From Atrina japonica (Eukaryota; Mollusca; Bivalvia; Pterioida; Pinnidae), in assembly GCA_030159075.1 (NCBI GenBank), contig BROG01000226.1, positions 486,001 through 550,000 on the forward strand: DNA of 64,000 nt, read 5' to 3'. Under the pieces are notes generated by a model. That model saw only the letters and a list, made by a program, of their open reading frames with translations. It was not told the DNA's origin and made no database searches. Made by a program: the position numbers and the translations under genes. Of the stretch, positions 23,775-37,077 are shown in pieces. The number at the start of each line of letters is the position of its first letter. Position 1 is the first letter of the stretch.

Positions 23775-24570
23775 GGGGTGCTTATAGGGAAATGGGCACC
23801 TATGGGGACATGGAAGCTCAAAGGAACATGGGTTTTTATAGGTACATGGGTGCTTATAAGGACAGGCCCTTATACCGACATGGGTGCTTATAGGGACATG
23901 GGTGCTTATAAGGACAGGCCCTTATACGGACATTGGGTGCTTATAGGGACATGGGCGCTTATGAGGATGGGCCTTTGTAAGGACATAGGTGCTTATAGGG
24001 ATACTGGCACTTATAGGGACATTGGCCACTGCATAGATATGGGTGCTTATAGGGACACTGGTGCTTATAGGGACATTGGTGCTTATAGGGACATGGGCGC
24101 TTATGAGGATGGGCCTTTGTAAGGACATAGGTGCTTATAGGGATACTGGCACTTAAAGGGACATTGGCCACTGCATAGATATGTGTGCTTATAGGGACAC
24201 TGGTGCTTATAGGGACATTGGTGCTTATAGGGACATGGGCTCTTATAGGAACATTGGCCCTTAGAGGTACATGGGTACCTATAGGAACACTGACCCTTAT
24301 AAGGAAATGGGTGCTTATAGGGATGGGCCCTTATAAGGAAATGGGTGCTTATAGGGATATGGGCCCTTATAGGGACATGGGTGCTTATAGGGACATTGGC
24401 TCTTATAGGGACATTGGTGCTTTTAAGGACCTTGGAGCTTACAGGGACATGAGCACTTATAGGAATACTGGCCCTTACAAGGACATGGGTGCTTTTAAGG
24501 ACATTGGCCCATATAGGGAAATGGGTGCTTACAGGGATGGGCCCTTATAGGGACATGGGTGTTTAAAGTG
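23775..24570. repeat. 18-bp minisatellite (GGGACATGGGTGCTTATA)
   Basis: About 44 degenerate units; variants have GGCCCTTATA. A 138-bp higher-order segment (GCGCTTATGAGGATGGGCCT) is duplicated at 23955 and 24096. Because 18 is a multiple of three, frames stay open on both strands (GAYRDM-type); this is not evidence of coding. Confidence 0.93.
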
Positions 24571-24579
24571 ACATTGGTG

Positions 24580-25180
24580 AAAAACAGTTATACAGTCCAT
24601 TGGTATAGAACAGTAACACAGTACACAGTTGATAGAGTAAACTGCTTACATCTTGATGTTAAATTTTCTAATTCTTAAGAATTTTCTAATACTTCAGATA
24701 TGAAATAATTGAAATCACCATCCACATATAATGTTGTTCAATTGTATCAATAAAAATATGTTTGTGCTATTATATCCAACATTCATGACATCATCAACAG
24801 ATTTTCAAATATGCATTAGTTTCTATAGATAGAAGCTGATGTAATCATTATGCTACTTGTGTTGAATCCCCATTTGTGCCTCTTGACCAGACATAATGAC
24901 ATATGTTTGTTAAATACTATGCCCTCCCCGGGAGAAACACATTTTTAAAGATTTTTAAAGTCCCATTACTCTAGGAAATATTAATGAATGATAAACATAA
25001 TTAACTTCATCCTAGATATTATTGATGTAAAACTTTTGTAAATCATATTTAACAAAATTTGGTTAAAATTTGATGGAAGAAACTTGCATTATTTGACAAA
25101 AGCCAATACAATGCAAACAGTCAAACAGAATAAATACAATATGACAGCGCTTCCAAGGCCAGGTGATAAGAACATCACAC
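24580..25180. other. intronic, nothing recognisable
   Basis: No supported feature. Confidence 0.5.
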
Positions 25181-25184
25181 TTTA

Positions 25185-25400
25185 AAATCATCAAGTCTCT
25201 CACCTCTAATCAGCGCAGGTACGAGCCTTCCTGAACCTAAGCTGATTTTGTGAGTAAGTTTGACTTTATACCTGCGAAAGGTAGGTGGTGTCTTCCCGGA
25301 TGTAACCGGGTTCTCTCCACCACCATTGAAATTTGGCTGCCACCCTATAACTGAAAAATTGTTGAGTAAGGCATTATACACCATTCACACAAAAAACAAA
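25185..25400 (+). mobile_element. SINE family 2 fragment (head truncated)
   Basis: Matches 16424-16672 from ATCAAGTCTCT onward: AACCTAAGCTGATTTTGTGA, CTGCGAAAGGTAGGTGGT, CCTATAACTGAAAAATTGTT. Ends in an A/C-rich tail. Confidence 0.7.
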
Positions 25401-25859
25401 AACAAACAAAAATCAATATTGCATGACCTTTCATCCCAGGGGCAAAAATATATTACCTAAATACAAATTAATGTAAAAAATCCTTACCTTCGTAAATACC
25501 AGTTATACGTACATAGATACATTAAACATCTACGGTATCTGATTTTAACTAAACTTTACATGTGGCCACTTAATAAAAATTTTTTAGCTCTCATATCTTA
25601 TTTCTGGAATGGGATAAGGGTCAAATAAGATTTTTCCCTGATGTTGGGAAGATCACTACTGAACTATGTATCAGCTCTAAATACAAGGAAATTTCAATTC
25701 AAGTTTATATCATACATCTGGAAGCAGAAAATTTCATTGGTTATCATTGGGGAAAAGACAGCCTTTTTGGATTGAGAATGGGGTTTTTAAATGAGCCCAA
25801 ATAAAGATAATCAAGAGGTCTATGTAGTAGGCAAGGAAAAACATGTGGCCAAACTAGGA

Positions 25860-25935
25860 AACAACCAAATCTTCCCAACACTAGCAGGACACTATAACCA
25901 ACTGAGCTATCTGGGCTGATACCCTCTGAACAGCT
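25860..25935 (-). mobile_element. tRNA-derived SINE head fragment
   Basis: On the minus strand, AGCCCAGATAGCTCAGTTGG resembles a tRNA A-box region, with the adjoining head to about 25860. No tail is attached; the remains at 26010-26120 (TTTGTTTGTTG, CCAGCTTTAGGTGAAGTG) may be its displaced body. Confidence 0.45.
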
Positions 25936-26129
25936 AAACCTAAACAATGTTTTTCCAATTTTTGCATTGAAATTTTTCACCTCAAAGAGGAGTGTTTAGG
26001 GCTCATATTTGTTTGTTGTTTTCCTGCCAAGAATTTTTACCTTATATGGAAATGTCACCAGCTTTAGGTGAAGTGCCACAAATTTCTACTTGTGTGTAGC
26101 ATAAAACACCAATAAAACAAAACAAAACA

Positions 26130-27770
26130 AAAAGCTCTAACCTGAGATACATGGCCACCACACCATCCAGGCAACAAAATAATAGAAATAATCGTAACCC
26201 ATATAGAGGCTATGCTAAAAGGAATGGTCGTAACCTACAGGTCATGATAAAATTTATGAAGACCCCAAAATATATATAACAATTAACAAAAAATTAAGTG
26301 ACAGATATCGAGAACGAAATGAAGGTTACGTGAATTGTATTCGCTGTAACATTCATGATATCTGAATGATCGCTCTCTTGTTACCTTGTGGTCAGCCATC
26401 ATTGTAAAAAAGTCTTATCAGGTTGATTCACAAGAAGTAAATAAACAAATCTATATATCTAAGGAGAGGCACACAAATTAAGAAAATGAAACACCATGGA
26501 AAGTGCATATTGTTAAACATAAGGCTGATCAAGGCTTTTGGCAGGTATCCAAGACAGGTAAACTTAAGAATCTAGCCTATCCAAATTACACTGATTATAT
26601 AAGCTTACAAATGTGTATAAAATACACTTTAGTTCTAACATTTTCAATGCAACAAGTAAAAAAAAATCAATACAGAATTAGCTATTACTAATCATAACGT
26701 AACAAATACTTCAATACCATTAACAATTTATCTTACCCCAACATCCTAATCCACCGAACTCTTGATTTTCTTAACTTAGTCGGAAGCTTATTATCCCGTG
26801 AATGATTGTATGTACATAAACATTGGTCTTCCGCATACTTCTCTTTTAAACACATAAACCCCCAGATCATGCTTTCATGCTAATTCAGAATTAAACATAT
26901 ACTGTATAATGTTATGTCCAGATTATTTCTTTTAGGGATCTTCTCAAAATTTTATTGCTCATTTCCATTGATTTTTCTGCCTTTTCCCTAAATTTGTCCT
27001 TGGTACAGAAATAAAAATCGGGGAAAGTTTACTAATGCACTGTGAAAGCAAATATGACTATTTTAGTGGAGTAATGATCAATTATATACATAAAATGTTT
27101 TACAAAATGAACTTATTTTACATAAAAATTTAATAAAACAAAGACAAGAGATTTCTGAAATGAAACAAAGATCAAATTCAGTTATATAGAAATGAATAAA
27201 GAAAATTTAGATGATCATTATTCAGTTTTTCTTTAAGTAATATGCAAAATGAGACAGTGATGAAATTTTATGACTTTTTATTATGCAAATAATAATGTTT
27301 CTATGGTTATTTACAGATTTGCCAACAATGATTATATTATCATTTCCTACCAAAAAAGATTGCCAGCTATGTGGCATTCAAATGCGCTAATCAGTATCAG
27401 AACTAAACAGATTGAAAAAAGCAATGCTTAAAGTTCCTGTAAAAGTGTCACAAACTCATTGAACCTTGTAACCACCTTTGGAGTCATCCATTTCAAAGAA
27501 TGGAAACAACAACTGTCAGAATTCAAGAATGTACAATTAAGAATCAAATTTCAAAATTATTTTTCATTCAACAATAACTTTAAAATCCCTGAATTATGAC
27601 AATGGACCATACAGTTTATTAATTTCGGTGCATCTAAATGAGACCACAGGAGTTGACAAGTTACAGTCAGTATTTTTGACATGCCTGTAAATTGATTCAA
27701 GCTAAAACCTGTATGGCTATGTGGGAAACCCACATGTAGAAATCTGGGTTCAATTCCTATTACCAAGTCA
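26130..27770. other. intronic, nothing recognisable
   Basis: AT-rich intron sequence, no element ends or exons seen. Confidence 0.5.
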
Positions 27771-27779
27771 TACATTTTT

Positions 27780-28275
27780 TGTTTGTTTGACTGCTGTTTA
27801 ACATTTTGCCAAGAATTGTTCATGTATATGGAGATGTCACCAGCTTTAGGTGAAGTGCGGGAAATTTTGGCCTGTGCTATGGACTGATGCCAATGCAGTG
27901 AGTATTCTTTGACATTTCTCGCCTTCTATGACACGGGCCCATGGTTTTAAGACTCATTTGAATTTGAATTTGAATGTTGTTTTACGCCATACTCAACAAT
28001 TTTTCAGTTATATGGTGGCGACCACTTTTTATTGGTGGAGGAAAGAACCTGGTTACAATGTAACCAGGAAGAGACCACCATCCTTCCGCAAGTAAACTGG
28101 CAAACATTCTCATAAAAAGACAAGTGGCTTTCACTTCTTATGCCCAACGCTTGGTGAAGGAACAGTCACTACTATTTTTAAAGTCTTTGGTGTGACAGGA
28201 TACCAGGAATCAAACCCCCGACCTTCCACTTGCGGGTAAAATGTTCTATCACTAGATCACCACAAGTGGTCCAAG
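27780..28275 (-). mobile_element. SINE family 1 relative, interrupted by a SINE family 2 fragment
   Basis: The tail side (GTCACCAGCTTTAGGTGAAG) is at 27780-27955. The head side is at 28119-28275, with a tRNA-like head on the minus strand (GGGGGTTTGATTCCTGG B box). Between them, 27957-28118 is a piece of family 2 (GCCATACTCAACAATTTTTC, GTAAACTGGCAAAC). Comparison with 36166-36479 shows the two outer parts are contiguous in other copies. Confidence 0.7.
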
Positions 28276-28504
28276 TCATGCATAAGACTTTAAAAAAGAG
28301 AGTGACTGTATCCATTCAACCCTAAAAATACATTTGGACTGGTCCAAGTCATTAATTTACAGAAGAGTCCATTGTTCTGAGCATTTGATGAGTTAATCAG
28401 GAGTGGAAGTCATGTGACTTTTGTATGAGCTTTACACCCTAGGTCCTAGGTCACTGCAGGCATAGCATGACAAAGAACCACAAATATATCAACATGACTT
28501 TATG

Positions 28505-28735
28505 TTTCTTTGAATGGTGTTTTATGCCAGACTTAACAATTTTTCACTTAAATGGTAGAGGCCAGATTTTAATGGTGAAAGAAAGAACATGGCTACAATG
28601 TACATAGGAAGAGACCACATGCCTCAGTAAACTGGCAAACTTTCTCACAAAATCTGCTTAGGTTCCATTAGGACTCGAATCCATGCTGACTAGAGGCAGG
28701 AGATATTTTGGTTTCAACCACAAAGGCCCCCTCAT
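28505..28735 (-). mobile_element. SINE family 2 copy
   Basis: Tail GTGTTTTATGCCAGACTTAA with AACAATTTTTCACTTA at left; head at right with ATTAGGACTCGAATCC (B box complement) and GGTTTCAACCACAAAGGCCC. Diverged. Confidence 0.65.
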
Positions 28736-29209
28736 AAATCCATAGCAAAGGTAAAAATTTGTGGCATTTCACCTTCATTTCATGACATACACAAACACTT
28801 AAACATCATATACCATATAACCTGTTTTTGTTTTTTTTGGCAGCATGGAATTTTCACAACATCGATAGTCAAAAGTCACATTTTTTATTTTGTGATTTTA
28901 ATTAAAGTTTGCGACTTACCAATGCCTATATATTTTCAAATGCCTATTTACTTACCCTAGCCAGGTCACTTGTAGATTATGCAGTAAATATTTTGTTTCT
29001 CTTTATGACTTGTTGGAGTTTTTCTAGCAATTTGCATTTCTAATGTTAATCTTGAACTTACAGAAACTGACACTGATCTGTTAGGATTGGGTAATATCAA
29101 TATTTTTTTTACAAATCTTAAGACAGACATATCTACTACACTATCAAACAACAATCGATGATCAGAATTCATTAAGGAGAGAAGATACATGTACACCACA
29201 TACACCTGT

Positions 29210-31740
29210 ATCACACACATCACATACACCTGTATCAAAGACACCTATACCACATACACCTGTATCACAGACACTTGCACTACATCTGCATCACATATAC
29301 CTGTATCTTAGACACCTATATCATTTATACCTGTATCACAGATACCTACACCACATACACCTGTATCACATATATCTGCACCAAATACACCTGTATCACA
29401 GACACCTATATCACATATACCTGTATTAGAGAAACCTATATCATATAGACCTATCTTACATACATCTGTATCATAGACATATATACCACATACACCTGTA
29501 CCACGGACACCTATATCACATACACCTGTATCATAGACACCTACATCACATACACCTGTATCAGACACCTATATCACATATACCTGTATCAGAGAAACCT
29601 ATATCAAATAGACCTATCTCACATACACCTGTATCAGACATATATACCACATACACCTGTATCAGACACCTATATCACATACACTTGTATGGGACATCTA
29701 CATCACATACACCTGTATCACAGATACCTATATTGCATACACCTACATCACATACACCTGTATAACAGACACTTACATCAGATACACCTGTATCAGATAC
29801 CTACATCACATCTGTATCACAGACACCTACACATCATACACCTGAATCACATTTACATCACAAGCACCTGTATCACAGACACCTACACATCATACACCTG
29901 TATCACAGACTCCTACACATCATACAGCTGAATCACAGACACATGCATCACATACACCTGTATCATAGACACCTACACATCATACACCTGAATCACAGAC
30001 ATTTACATCACAAACATATGTATCATAGACACCTACCGACATACATCTGTATCACAGACACCTACAAAACATACACTTGTATCACAGATACTTGCATCAC
30101 AAACACCTGTATCACAAACACCTACACAACATACACCTGTATCACAGACACCTACAAAATATACACCTATATCACAGACACCTCCACAAAATACACCTGT
30201 ATCACAGACACTTGCACCACATACACCTGTATCATAGACACCTACAAAACATACACCTGTATCACAGACACCTACACAACATACACCTGCATCATACACA
30301 TACACAACATACACCTGTATCACAGACACCTACACAACATACACCTGTATCATAGACACCTACAAAACATACACCTGTATCATAGACACCTACACAACAT
30401 ACATCTATATCATAAACACTTACATCAGATAAACCTGTATCATACACCTACACAACATACACCTGTAGCACAGACACCTACACAACATACACCTGTATCA
30501 TAGACACCTACAAAACATACACCTGTATCATAGACACCAACACATCATACATCTATATCATAGACACTTACATCAGATACACCTGTATCATAGACTCCTA
30601 CACAACATACATCTATATCATAGACACTTACATCAGATACACCTGTATCATAGACTCCTACACAACATTCATCTGTATCATAGACACCTACACAACATAC
30701 ACCTGTATCATAGACACCTACAAAACATACACCTGTATCATAGACACCTACAAAACATACACCTGTATCACAGACACCTACACAACATACACCTGCATCA
30801 TAGACACCTACAAAACATACACCTGTATTACAGACACCTACAAAACATACACCTGTATCATACACATTCACAACATACACCTGTATCATAGACACCTACA
30901 AAACATACACCTGTATCATAGACACCAACACAACATACATCTATATCATAGACACTTACATCAGATACACCTGTATCATAGACTCCTACACAACATACAT
31001 TTATACCATAGACACTAACATCAGATACACCTGTATCATAGACTCCTACACAACATACATCTGTATCATAGACACCTACACAACATACACCTGTATCATA
31101 GACACCTACAAAACATACACCTGTATCATAGACACCAACACAACATACATCTATATCATAGACTCCTACACTTCATACACCTGTATCAAAGACACTTGCA
31201 TCACATAAACCTGTATCCCAGACACCTACACAACATACACCTGTATCACAGACACTTGCATCACATACACCTGTATCACAAGCTCCTACACAACATACAC
31301 CTGTATCACAGACACCTACACAACACAACCTGTATCACAGACACCTACACAACATATACCTGTATCATAGACACCTACAAAACATACACCTGTATCACAA
31401 ACTCCTACACAACATACACCTGTATCACAGACATTTGCATCACATACACCTGTATCACAAACTCCTAAACAACATACACCTGTACCATAGACACCTACAC
31501 AACATACACCTGTATCACAAACTCCTACACAGCATACACCTGTATCACAGACACCTACACAACATACACCTACACAACATACACCTGTATCACAGACACC
31601 TACACAAAATACACCTGTATCACAGACACCTTCACAACATACACCTGTATCACAGACACCTACACAACATACACCTGTATCACAGACTACACCACAGACA
31701 TCTACACATTATTCACTTGAACCACACATACCTATACCAC
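29210..31740. repeat. 2.5-kb 30-bp minisatellite (two 15-bp halves)
   Basis: Core unit ACACCTGTATCACAGACACC + TACACAACAT; each half begins ACACCT, implying descent from a 15-mer. Units are most uniform at 30050-31700 and degenerate at the left edge. Frames stay open for up to 190 codons on plus (H/L/Y/T-rich) and 116 on minus (G/V/C/D-rich) purely from the period being a multiple of three. Confidence 0.95.
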
Positions 31741-31799
31741 AAATATCTGCAAAATACACACTTGCACCACATAATGCCAAGGACAAGCTTAGAACACCA

Positions 31800-34230
31800 C
31801 ACCACTCTAGCTATTTTCTATTCTTTATATACCACACATATACATTGTGATGAAAATAAGTCCAAAACTAGGTCAAGCTGGATAAAAATATATGTCATAT
31901 ATAGTGGATCTGACATAATCAATGTCCAATACCTCCACCCCTATAAAAATGATGAGAATGCAGATGAAGAGATTCCTAGTTCAAATATGTTTTTTGGGGG
32001 TGAATAAGTGAAATATCCCAAGAAAGATAGACATACATGTTTAGATAACATAAGACTTGTACTAAGTACATATCTAACTTCTTGTACTACCAGAAAATGA
32101 GTTAATCTTAAGTAGGTCAATGGGATAATGAGGTCAAAAGGATCTGAAACTGTTCCAACTCACTTTTTCTGGACACCAGATAATGACAAGTTCAAGGATA
32201 TGCTGGGAACAGGATAGGAACAGAGCAAATGTTGTTTTTATCAATAACAAACAGGAAGAGGTGATGAAACATCTAAACAAGGCAAGAAGAAATCAATATT
32301 CACAAGCCAAACTCTATATCCAAACATTTATCAGTATAATGTGAACAATTATAATAATAAAGGAATAATAATTATGTTCTACTAGTGTGATTTCTGAAAA
32401 TGCAAGATTCCACATTACGATAAAATATGCAAGCACAATTTTCTGTTATTAAAAACCGTATTTCATCTCCCATGGGAATTCTACACCATTACATGAATAA
32501 TTTTAATGCTATTCCTCACATTCCCTATCAGGTTGGTAAAAAAGCATTAGCATAGAAACGCCTCTAGGGAATGCAATGAAACAACTTCTTTCAGATCAAT
32601 TTTTTCTCTCTCTCTAGCTTTAATTGCTATAGAGAACGTTAAGATATATAGAAAAAATGTGTTTTACAAGAAAAATTTGAATGTTAGAATGTAAACTTGT
32701 TTATTTCAGTCTCAGGAAATATATTCCTAAAACAGTGTTTTCAATTTAAGTAATCAACCCAATTTTGATTAGCATCATACTAAAAATTTCTTTGTTAAAC
32801 GACGGCAGCCATTTTTTTAACTGCAGAGGAGGAACATCAGTTGCAATGCAAGTCTTCCATAAGAAAACTTCCCCCAAAATCTATGAACTTTTTTAAATGG
32901 GATTTTCTACATTCTTTTGGGAATGGGGCCTGGGCATTTTTTTGAATTGGCAATTACAGAGCAAAACTTTATTGAAATTGGGGAAATACACATAATTATG
33001 TGAAAATACAAGAATCTCTTTAAATTCATTGTCATTTTCAACTGCAAACTGGAAAAATGCATTGCTTTTGGATTGGAATTGGGGCCATATTTTGGCCCAA
33101 CATGATAGGGTGGAAAATCCCTGTTTTCATAGTTTGTTTTACATGTATATCCTGCAACATGACCTTCAGGTGACATTGAAAAAACAGGAGTACAGCGAAT
33201 GGTACAAGATACGCCCTTTTCCCTTCCAGCAAGTTTTCAGAAAATCGATGAATACAATTGAACTGACCAGGAGGGCACTTTAAAACTTATGCCAACTTAT
33301 ATGGCACACAGAAAACTCTATATGACAGTCATTTTTCTAAGTATTGCATACCAAAAAGACATTTAACACAATAGCCAGCCCCTTTTCTAAAAACTCTGAA
33401 ACTTGTAAAAGAAGTTTTCAACCCAAAATAGAAAAAGCAAACTTTGTGACAAAAAAGACCATCAGGTGCATCAGCATCTACTTCTAAAATTCCCGGATTC
33501 AGAGCTTTACAGCCATTATCAGATATCACAACACAATTATCAACAGTTTGGATGATTTTCCATAAAAAGGTAAGTATTTTTACGAGGTGAAGTTACACAT
33601 CATCTGTTTATCTATGGACAAAATTCAAGATAGCGGATTGCATAACAACTACAATTTTCAATTTATCAGTTTTCTTGAATACTGAAACACATTTTCTTGA
33701 ATATTGGAACATGAAAGAGAACGTTGATCTATTTAAATCTGATACAAGATATACCTGTGTTAAAACTGCAAATTCAGGTTGAAAATTTGTGATCTTTAAT
33801 TTTTTTAGGGGCCTACTTTCAATTAATTCCACTCAAACAAAAGAGTTCACAGAAGAATGCAACATTTTCTTTTAAGGACAGATCTTTGCAAAATAAAAAA
33901 ATCGCTAGTTATAGTTTTTTAGTTTATTCTTTGATTCTACTTATTACGAAGGCTGCCGCCCCAAACCCCTGCTTGAATTCTTGAAGTCACACTACATTTT
34001 CTTGGCCGTCTGAAGTGAAAAGGAAATTGCAGCTTTCTATTTACACCTGTATGGCAGTTCTGTCTAGTAAGTCATGAGACATGCATAAATGTGAACTTCC
34101 GAGAATCGGCAAAGTAAATACTACCCTGAAAATTAATGGACGGACAGACAACCACCGGACAGACAGTGGGTATAATATAATATGTATCCAACTCATGAAG
34201 GCCGTATATAAAGATATACTTACATGCTAG
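31800..34230. other. intronic; contains inverted copy of the 13.0-kb repeat at 32935-33070
   Basis: No exons found. The 32935-33070 segment is the inverted partner of 13010-13140. Frames up to 89 codons show no family features. Confidence 0.5.
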
Positions 34231-34237
34231 TGTATTA

Positions 34238-35163
34238 CATACCTGCCAAATTTCAGAAATCAAAATGAGGAAGATTTAATAATGACAGGGGATTTGGGAT
34301 TTGGAGTTTGGAGTTTGCCCCCATCCCCCTTCCCAAGCTCACAATCAATGGTACTTTTTTATAGAATTACATTGCTTCTCCAGAATAAACCTTTTTGAAT
34401 TTCATATTATTGCCTTTTTTCTACATGTACAAAAAGTCTAAATAAAAAACCAGGCAATCTTTTGAAATTCAACAAAGTATTATTAAGCAAAGACTTTTAA
34501 AAATACAAATAAAACTTGTAAAGCTCGAGTATTTTTGGCAATATCTGAATATGTGAAAAACAAGTCATCAGTACATGAATGCCATGAACTGGGATGGTCA
34601 GCGGCCGAGGAAGGCAGTGAATGTTTCATTATAAAATCTGTGAAAAGTACTTCACACTATCACACTTACACAATCCTTGTCCGCAAAATAAGTATTCAAT
34701 GTTCTGCATTACTAGCTGCTGAAATATATTTTTTTCCAACATACCATTTGACATTCATTGGTTACTGTTCTAAAGTTACCCTGTTAGGCCTCCATGTGCA
34801 TTGGAAAAATATAATGCTAGTTCATTAAAATATGTGTAGATTTCTCCAATTTGTGACAAAGTTATTTCTTCCTTGAATTTCTGATAATAATATTTCTTTG
34901 ACATGATTTTCATCCACACCAAGACCACCAACATTGGCAACAATAGATATTTGAAACACACACGTGTGATGTTGTTTGCCACCATTTGCAATTTATCATG
35001 CGGATGCCAAGGTTCAATAATGCTAGAGTCAGAAACGGACAGAAATCCGGAAATACGTAACATTACACTAGAATGCAGAATTTCTATAAGTCTTCGCAGA
35101 GGGCAGAAAATTCTTTAGAAATGCGGAAATTTTCCGCGAAAATTGGAAGAGTTGGTAGGTATG
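34238..35163. mobile_element. 926-bp DNA element with 6-bp TSD (CATACCTGCCAA ends)
   Basis: Left end CATACCTGCCAA and right end TTGGTAGGTATG are inverted repeats (11 of 12). GTATTA flanks both sides (34232-34237 and 35164-35169). Subterminal AAATTTTCCGCGAAAATT-type palindrome at the right. No recognisable transposase; superfamily uncertain (6-bp duplications occur in IS3EU and a few others). Confidence 0.75.
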
Positions 35164-35264
35164 GTATTATATCTTATATGGTCAGATGAGTTTTTGAGAA
35201 AAGAGCATACCGGTAACTTGTAGAAGGAAATGAAAATAAAGTAACATTAATACATGAAGGTGAC

Positions 35265-35565
35265 AATGTATTCTCCCATGTTTCACAAATTTATCCCTCT
35301 TTTTCGCTGACAAAGAATGCTGTGTAAACCATTGGGTATTCTCCCATGGTTCACAAATTTATCCCTCTTTTTCACTGGGAAAGAGGGGAAGGAGTGCTTG
35401 TAAACCATTGGGTATTCTCCCATGGTTAACAAATTTATCCCTCTTTTTCACTGGGAAAGAGGGGAAGGAGTGCTTGTAAACCATTGGGTATTCTCCCATG
35501 GTTAACAAATTTATCCCTCTTTTTCACTGGAAAAGATTACCGTGTAAACCCCTGGGTTATTGACA
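35265..35565. repeat. 76-bp tandem repeat, four units
   Basis: Starts of the TAAACCATTGGGTATTCTCC unit at 35325, 35401 and 35477; the last unit is 68 bp. Each unit holds CCCATGG and TTATCCCTCTTTTTC...GAAAGAGGGG, a possible stem. Confidence 0.9.
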
Positions 35566-35684
35566 AGCTACATGCTCTATGACTTAATTGTAGGGCTTCT
35601 ATGTAATAAGAATGCACTGCACAAAAAATCTATAGCAGACTTTATTAACATACAGTTAAACTTGCATTAAATGTCACCTATGTA

Positions 35685-36104
35685 CCGTAAATCGGGATAT
35701 TTTGGCTATTGTTTAATTTTGGCAAGTTTGGCCACCCTATTAAAATGGCCAAAATTAAACCATCCAAAATGTGTACACAATGTTTCTACCGGCACTTTCT
35801 AAAAAATATTTTAATGTTTTATTAAGAAAACAAGGGGCTTTTAAAATAACACAGTGTGGAAGTTAATCTTAAATTAAGTACCACGTGAAATATCAATTCT
35901 CATTATTCTACCGGCACTTTTTAATATTTTGATATTCCAAACTCCAAGAATGTTCTGCACGACAAGACTGAGATTTCATGGTAGGCCAAATTTAAACATG
36001 ATATAAACATAAATGGCCAAAATTTAACTGACCAAAATATAACCCTTCATTTTTTGATCAATGTGGCCAAAATTTAAGTGATGCCAAAATATCCCAATTT
36101 ACAG
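35685..36104. mobile_element. TA-target MITE, 420 bp (CCGTAAATCGGG ends)
   Basis: Left end CCGTAAATCGGGATATTTTG and right end complement CTGTAAATTGGGATATTTTG, between TA dinucleotides (35683-35684, 36105-36106). Repeated GGCCAAAATTTAA motifs inside. Two CTACCGGCACTTT segments suggest an internal duplication. Confidence 0.82.
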
Positions 36105-36165
36105 TATACAGGGCACCTGCCTGTAAAGGTCATTCAAACATAACCTTTGTTAACTATAATGAATA

Positions 36166-36479
36166 CAGCCTGAGGAGGTCTAGTTGTAGAGTGTTTGACT
36201 TGTTAGCAGAAGGTTCCAAGTTTGATTCCCTGTACCGGGTCATACCAATGACTTTTTAAAAATAGTAGTGACTGTTCCTTCACCAAACGCTCAGCATACG
36301 AAGTGAGTCATTGGTCATTCCAAGCTCCTGTGTCACGGCAGGCTTGGCACATAAAAGAACCCTCACTGTATTGGTTTCAGTCCATAGCACAGGTCAAAAT
36401 CTGTGGAACTTTACCTAAAGCTAGTGACATCTCAATATAAGTGAGAAAATCTTGACAGGATGTAAAACAACAAAAACAT
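36166..36479 (+). mobile_element. full-length tRNA-derived SINE (family 1 core, different head)
   Basis: Head with AGTTGTAGAGTGTTTGAC (A-box region) and AAGTTTGATTCCCTG (B box). The core TAGTAGTGACTGTTCCTTCA and tail GTAAAACAACAAAAACAT follow. TSD TATAATGAATA at 36155-36165 and 36480-36490. Lies 215 bases from micro-exon D. Confidence 0.85.
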
Positions 36480-36703
36480 TATAATGAATAAACCTCTTTA
36501 CACGGGCCACGTGTCTATAAAGTCTACTTTATAGAGTTATATTATCAAACAAGGGTATCAGTAGCAAGCTTCCCTCAAATTCAACAATAGATGATTACAA
36601 TTGTTTTGGGCAGGTATATCTATAGAAATATACCTCCTCTTTCTGTCCAAGAGGGAAAGTGGAAATTTCAGATAGGTATTACCATTGAAATATTAATACG
36701 TAC

Positions 36704-36754
36704 CTCTGCATCAAGTTTAACAGGTCGCAATCCTCGAGATGTGGTCCCATGTTT
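36704..36754 (-). CDS. CTNNAL1: alpha-catulin micro-exon D (KHGTTSRGLRPVKLDAE), 17 codons
   Basis: A 51-base minus-strand exon between acceptor TTTTAAAACAG (36755 and up) and donor GAG|GTACGT (36698-36703), phase 0 on both sides. It encodes KHGTTSRGLRPVKLDAE, which completes the catulin linker between PRPG of exon C and EQAKIAKLG of exon E. It is isolated by introns of 20.2 kb upstream and 31.9 kb downstream. Being phase-symmetric, it could be skipped without a frame change. The assignment rests on motif continuity on both sides. Confidence 0.85.
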
Positions 36755-37077
36755 CTGTTTTAAAAAAAAATGAAAATAAAAACATTTAGAACTCATGACA
36801 ATTACTGGTATGCAAAACATCAAATATAGACTTTTGCATTGATACATGTAATAGGTTTATTTTGAAATCAATAACGAAAAAAAATTTCAGAAGTTGAGTG
36901 GTAATCATCCTGATTAAAATCAATATATCTGCGATATTAAAAGCCACTCCAGGGCCCTATCCCCCCCAAAAAAAATGAAATCGATCTCCAGGGCATAAAT
37001 CTGAAATCTTAGTTAGCATGTGTTTATGCATACGTTTGTGTCACTTTGATAGTTAGTATTACAATTTGTATAATATA

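Noticed and set aside
23778..24550. Frames of 114 and 121 codons
   Set aside because: Products of the 18-bp minisatellite period, open on both strands.
29943..32007. Frames of 186-190 codons on plus and up to 116 on minus
   Set aside because: They follow a 30-bp tandem repeat whose period is a multiple of three; no start context, splice signals or non-repeat coding sequence.
34535..34828. 97-codon plus frame
   Set aside because: Lies inside a 926-bp non-autonomous element and shows no recognisable domain.
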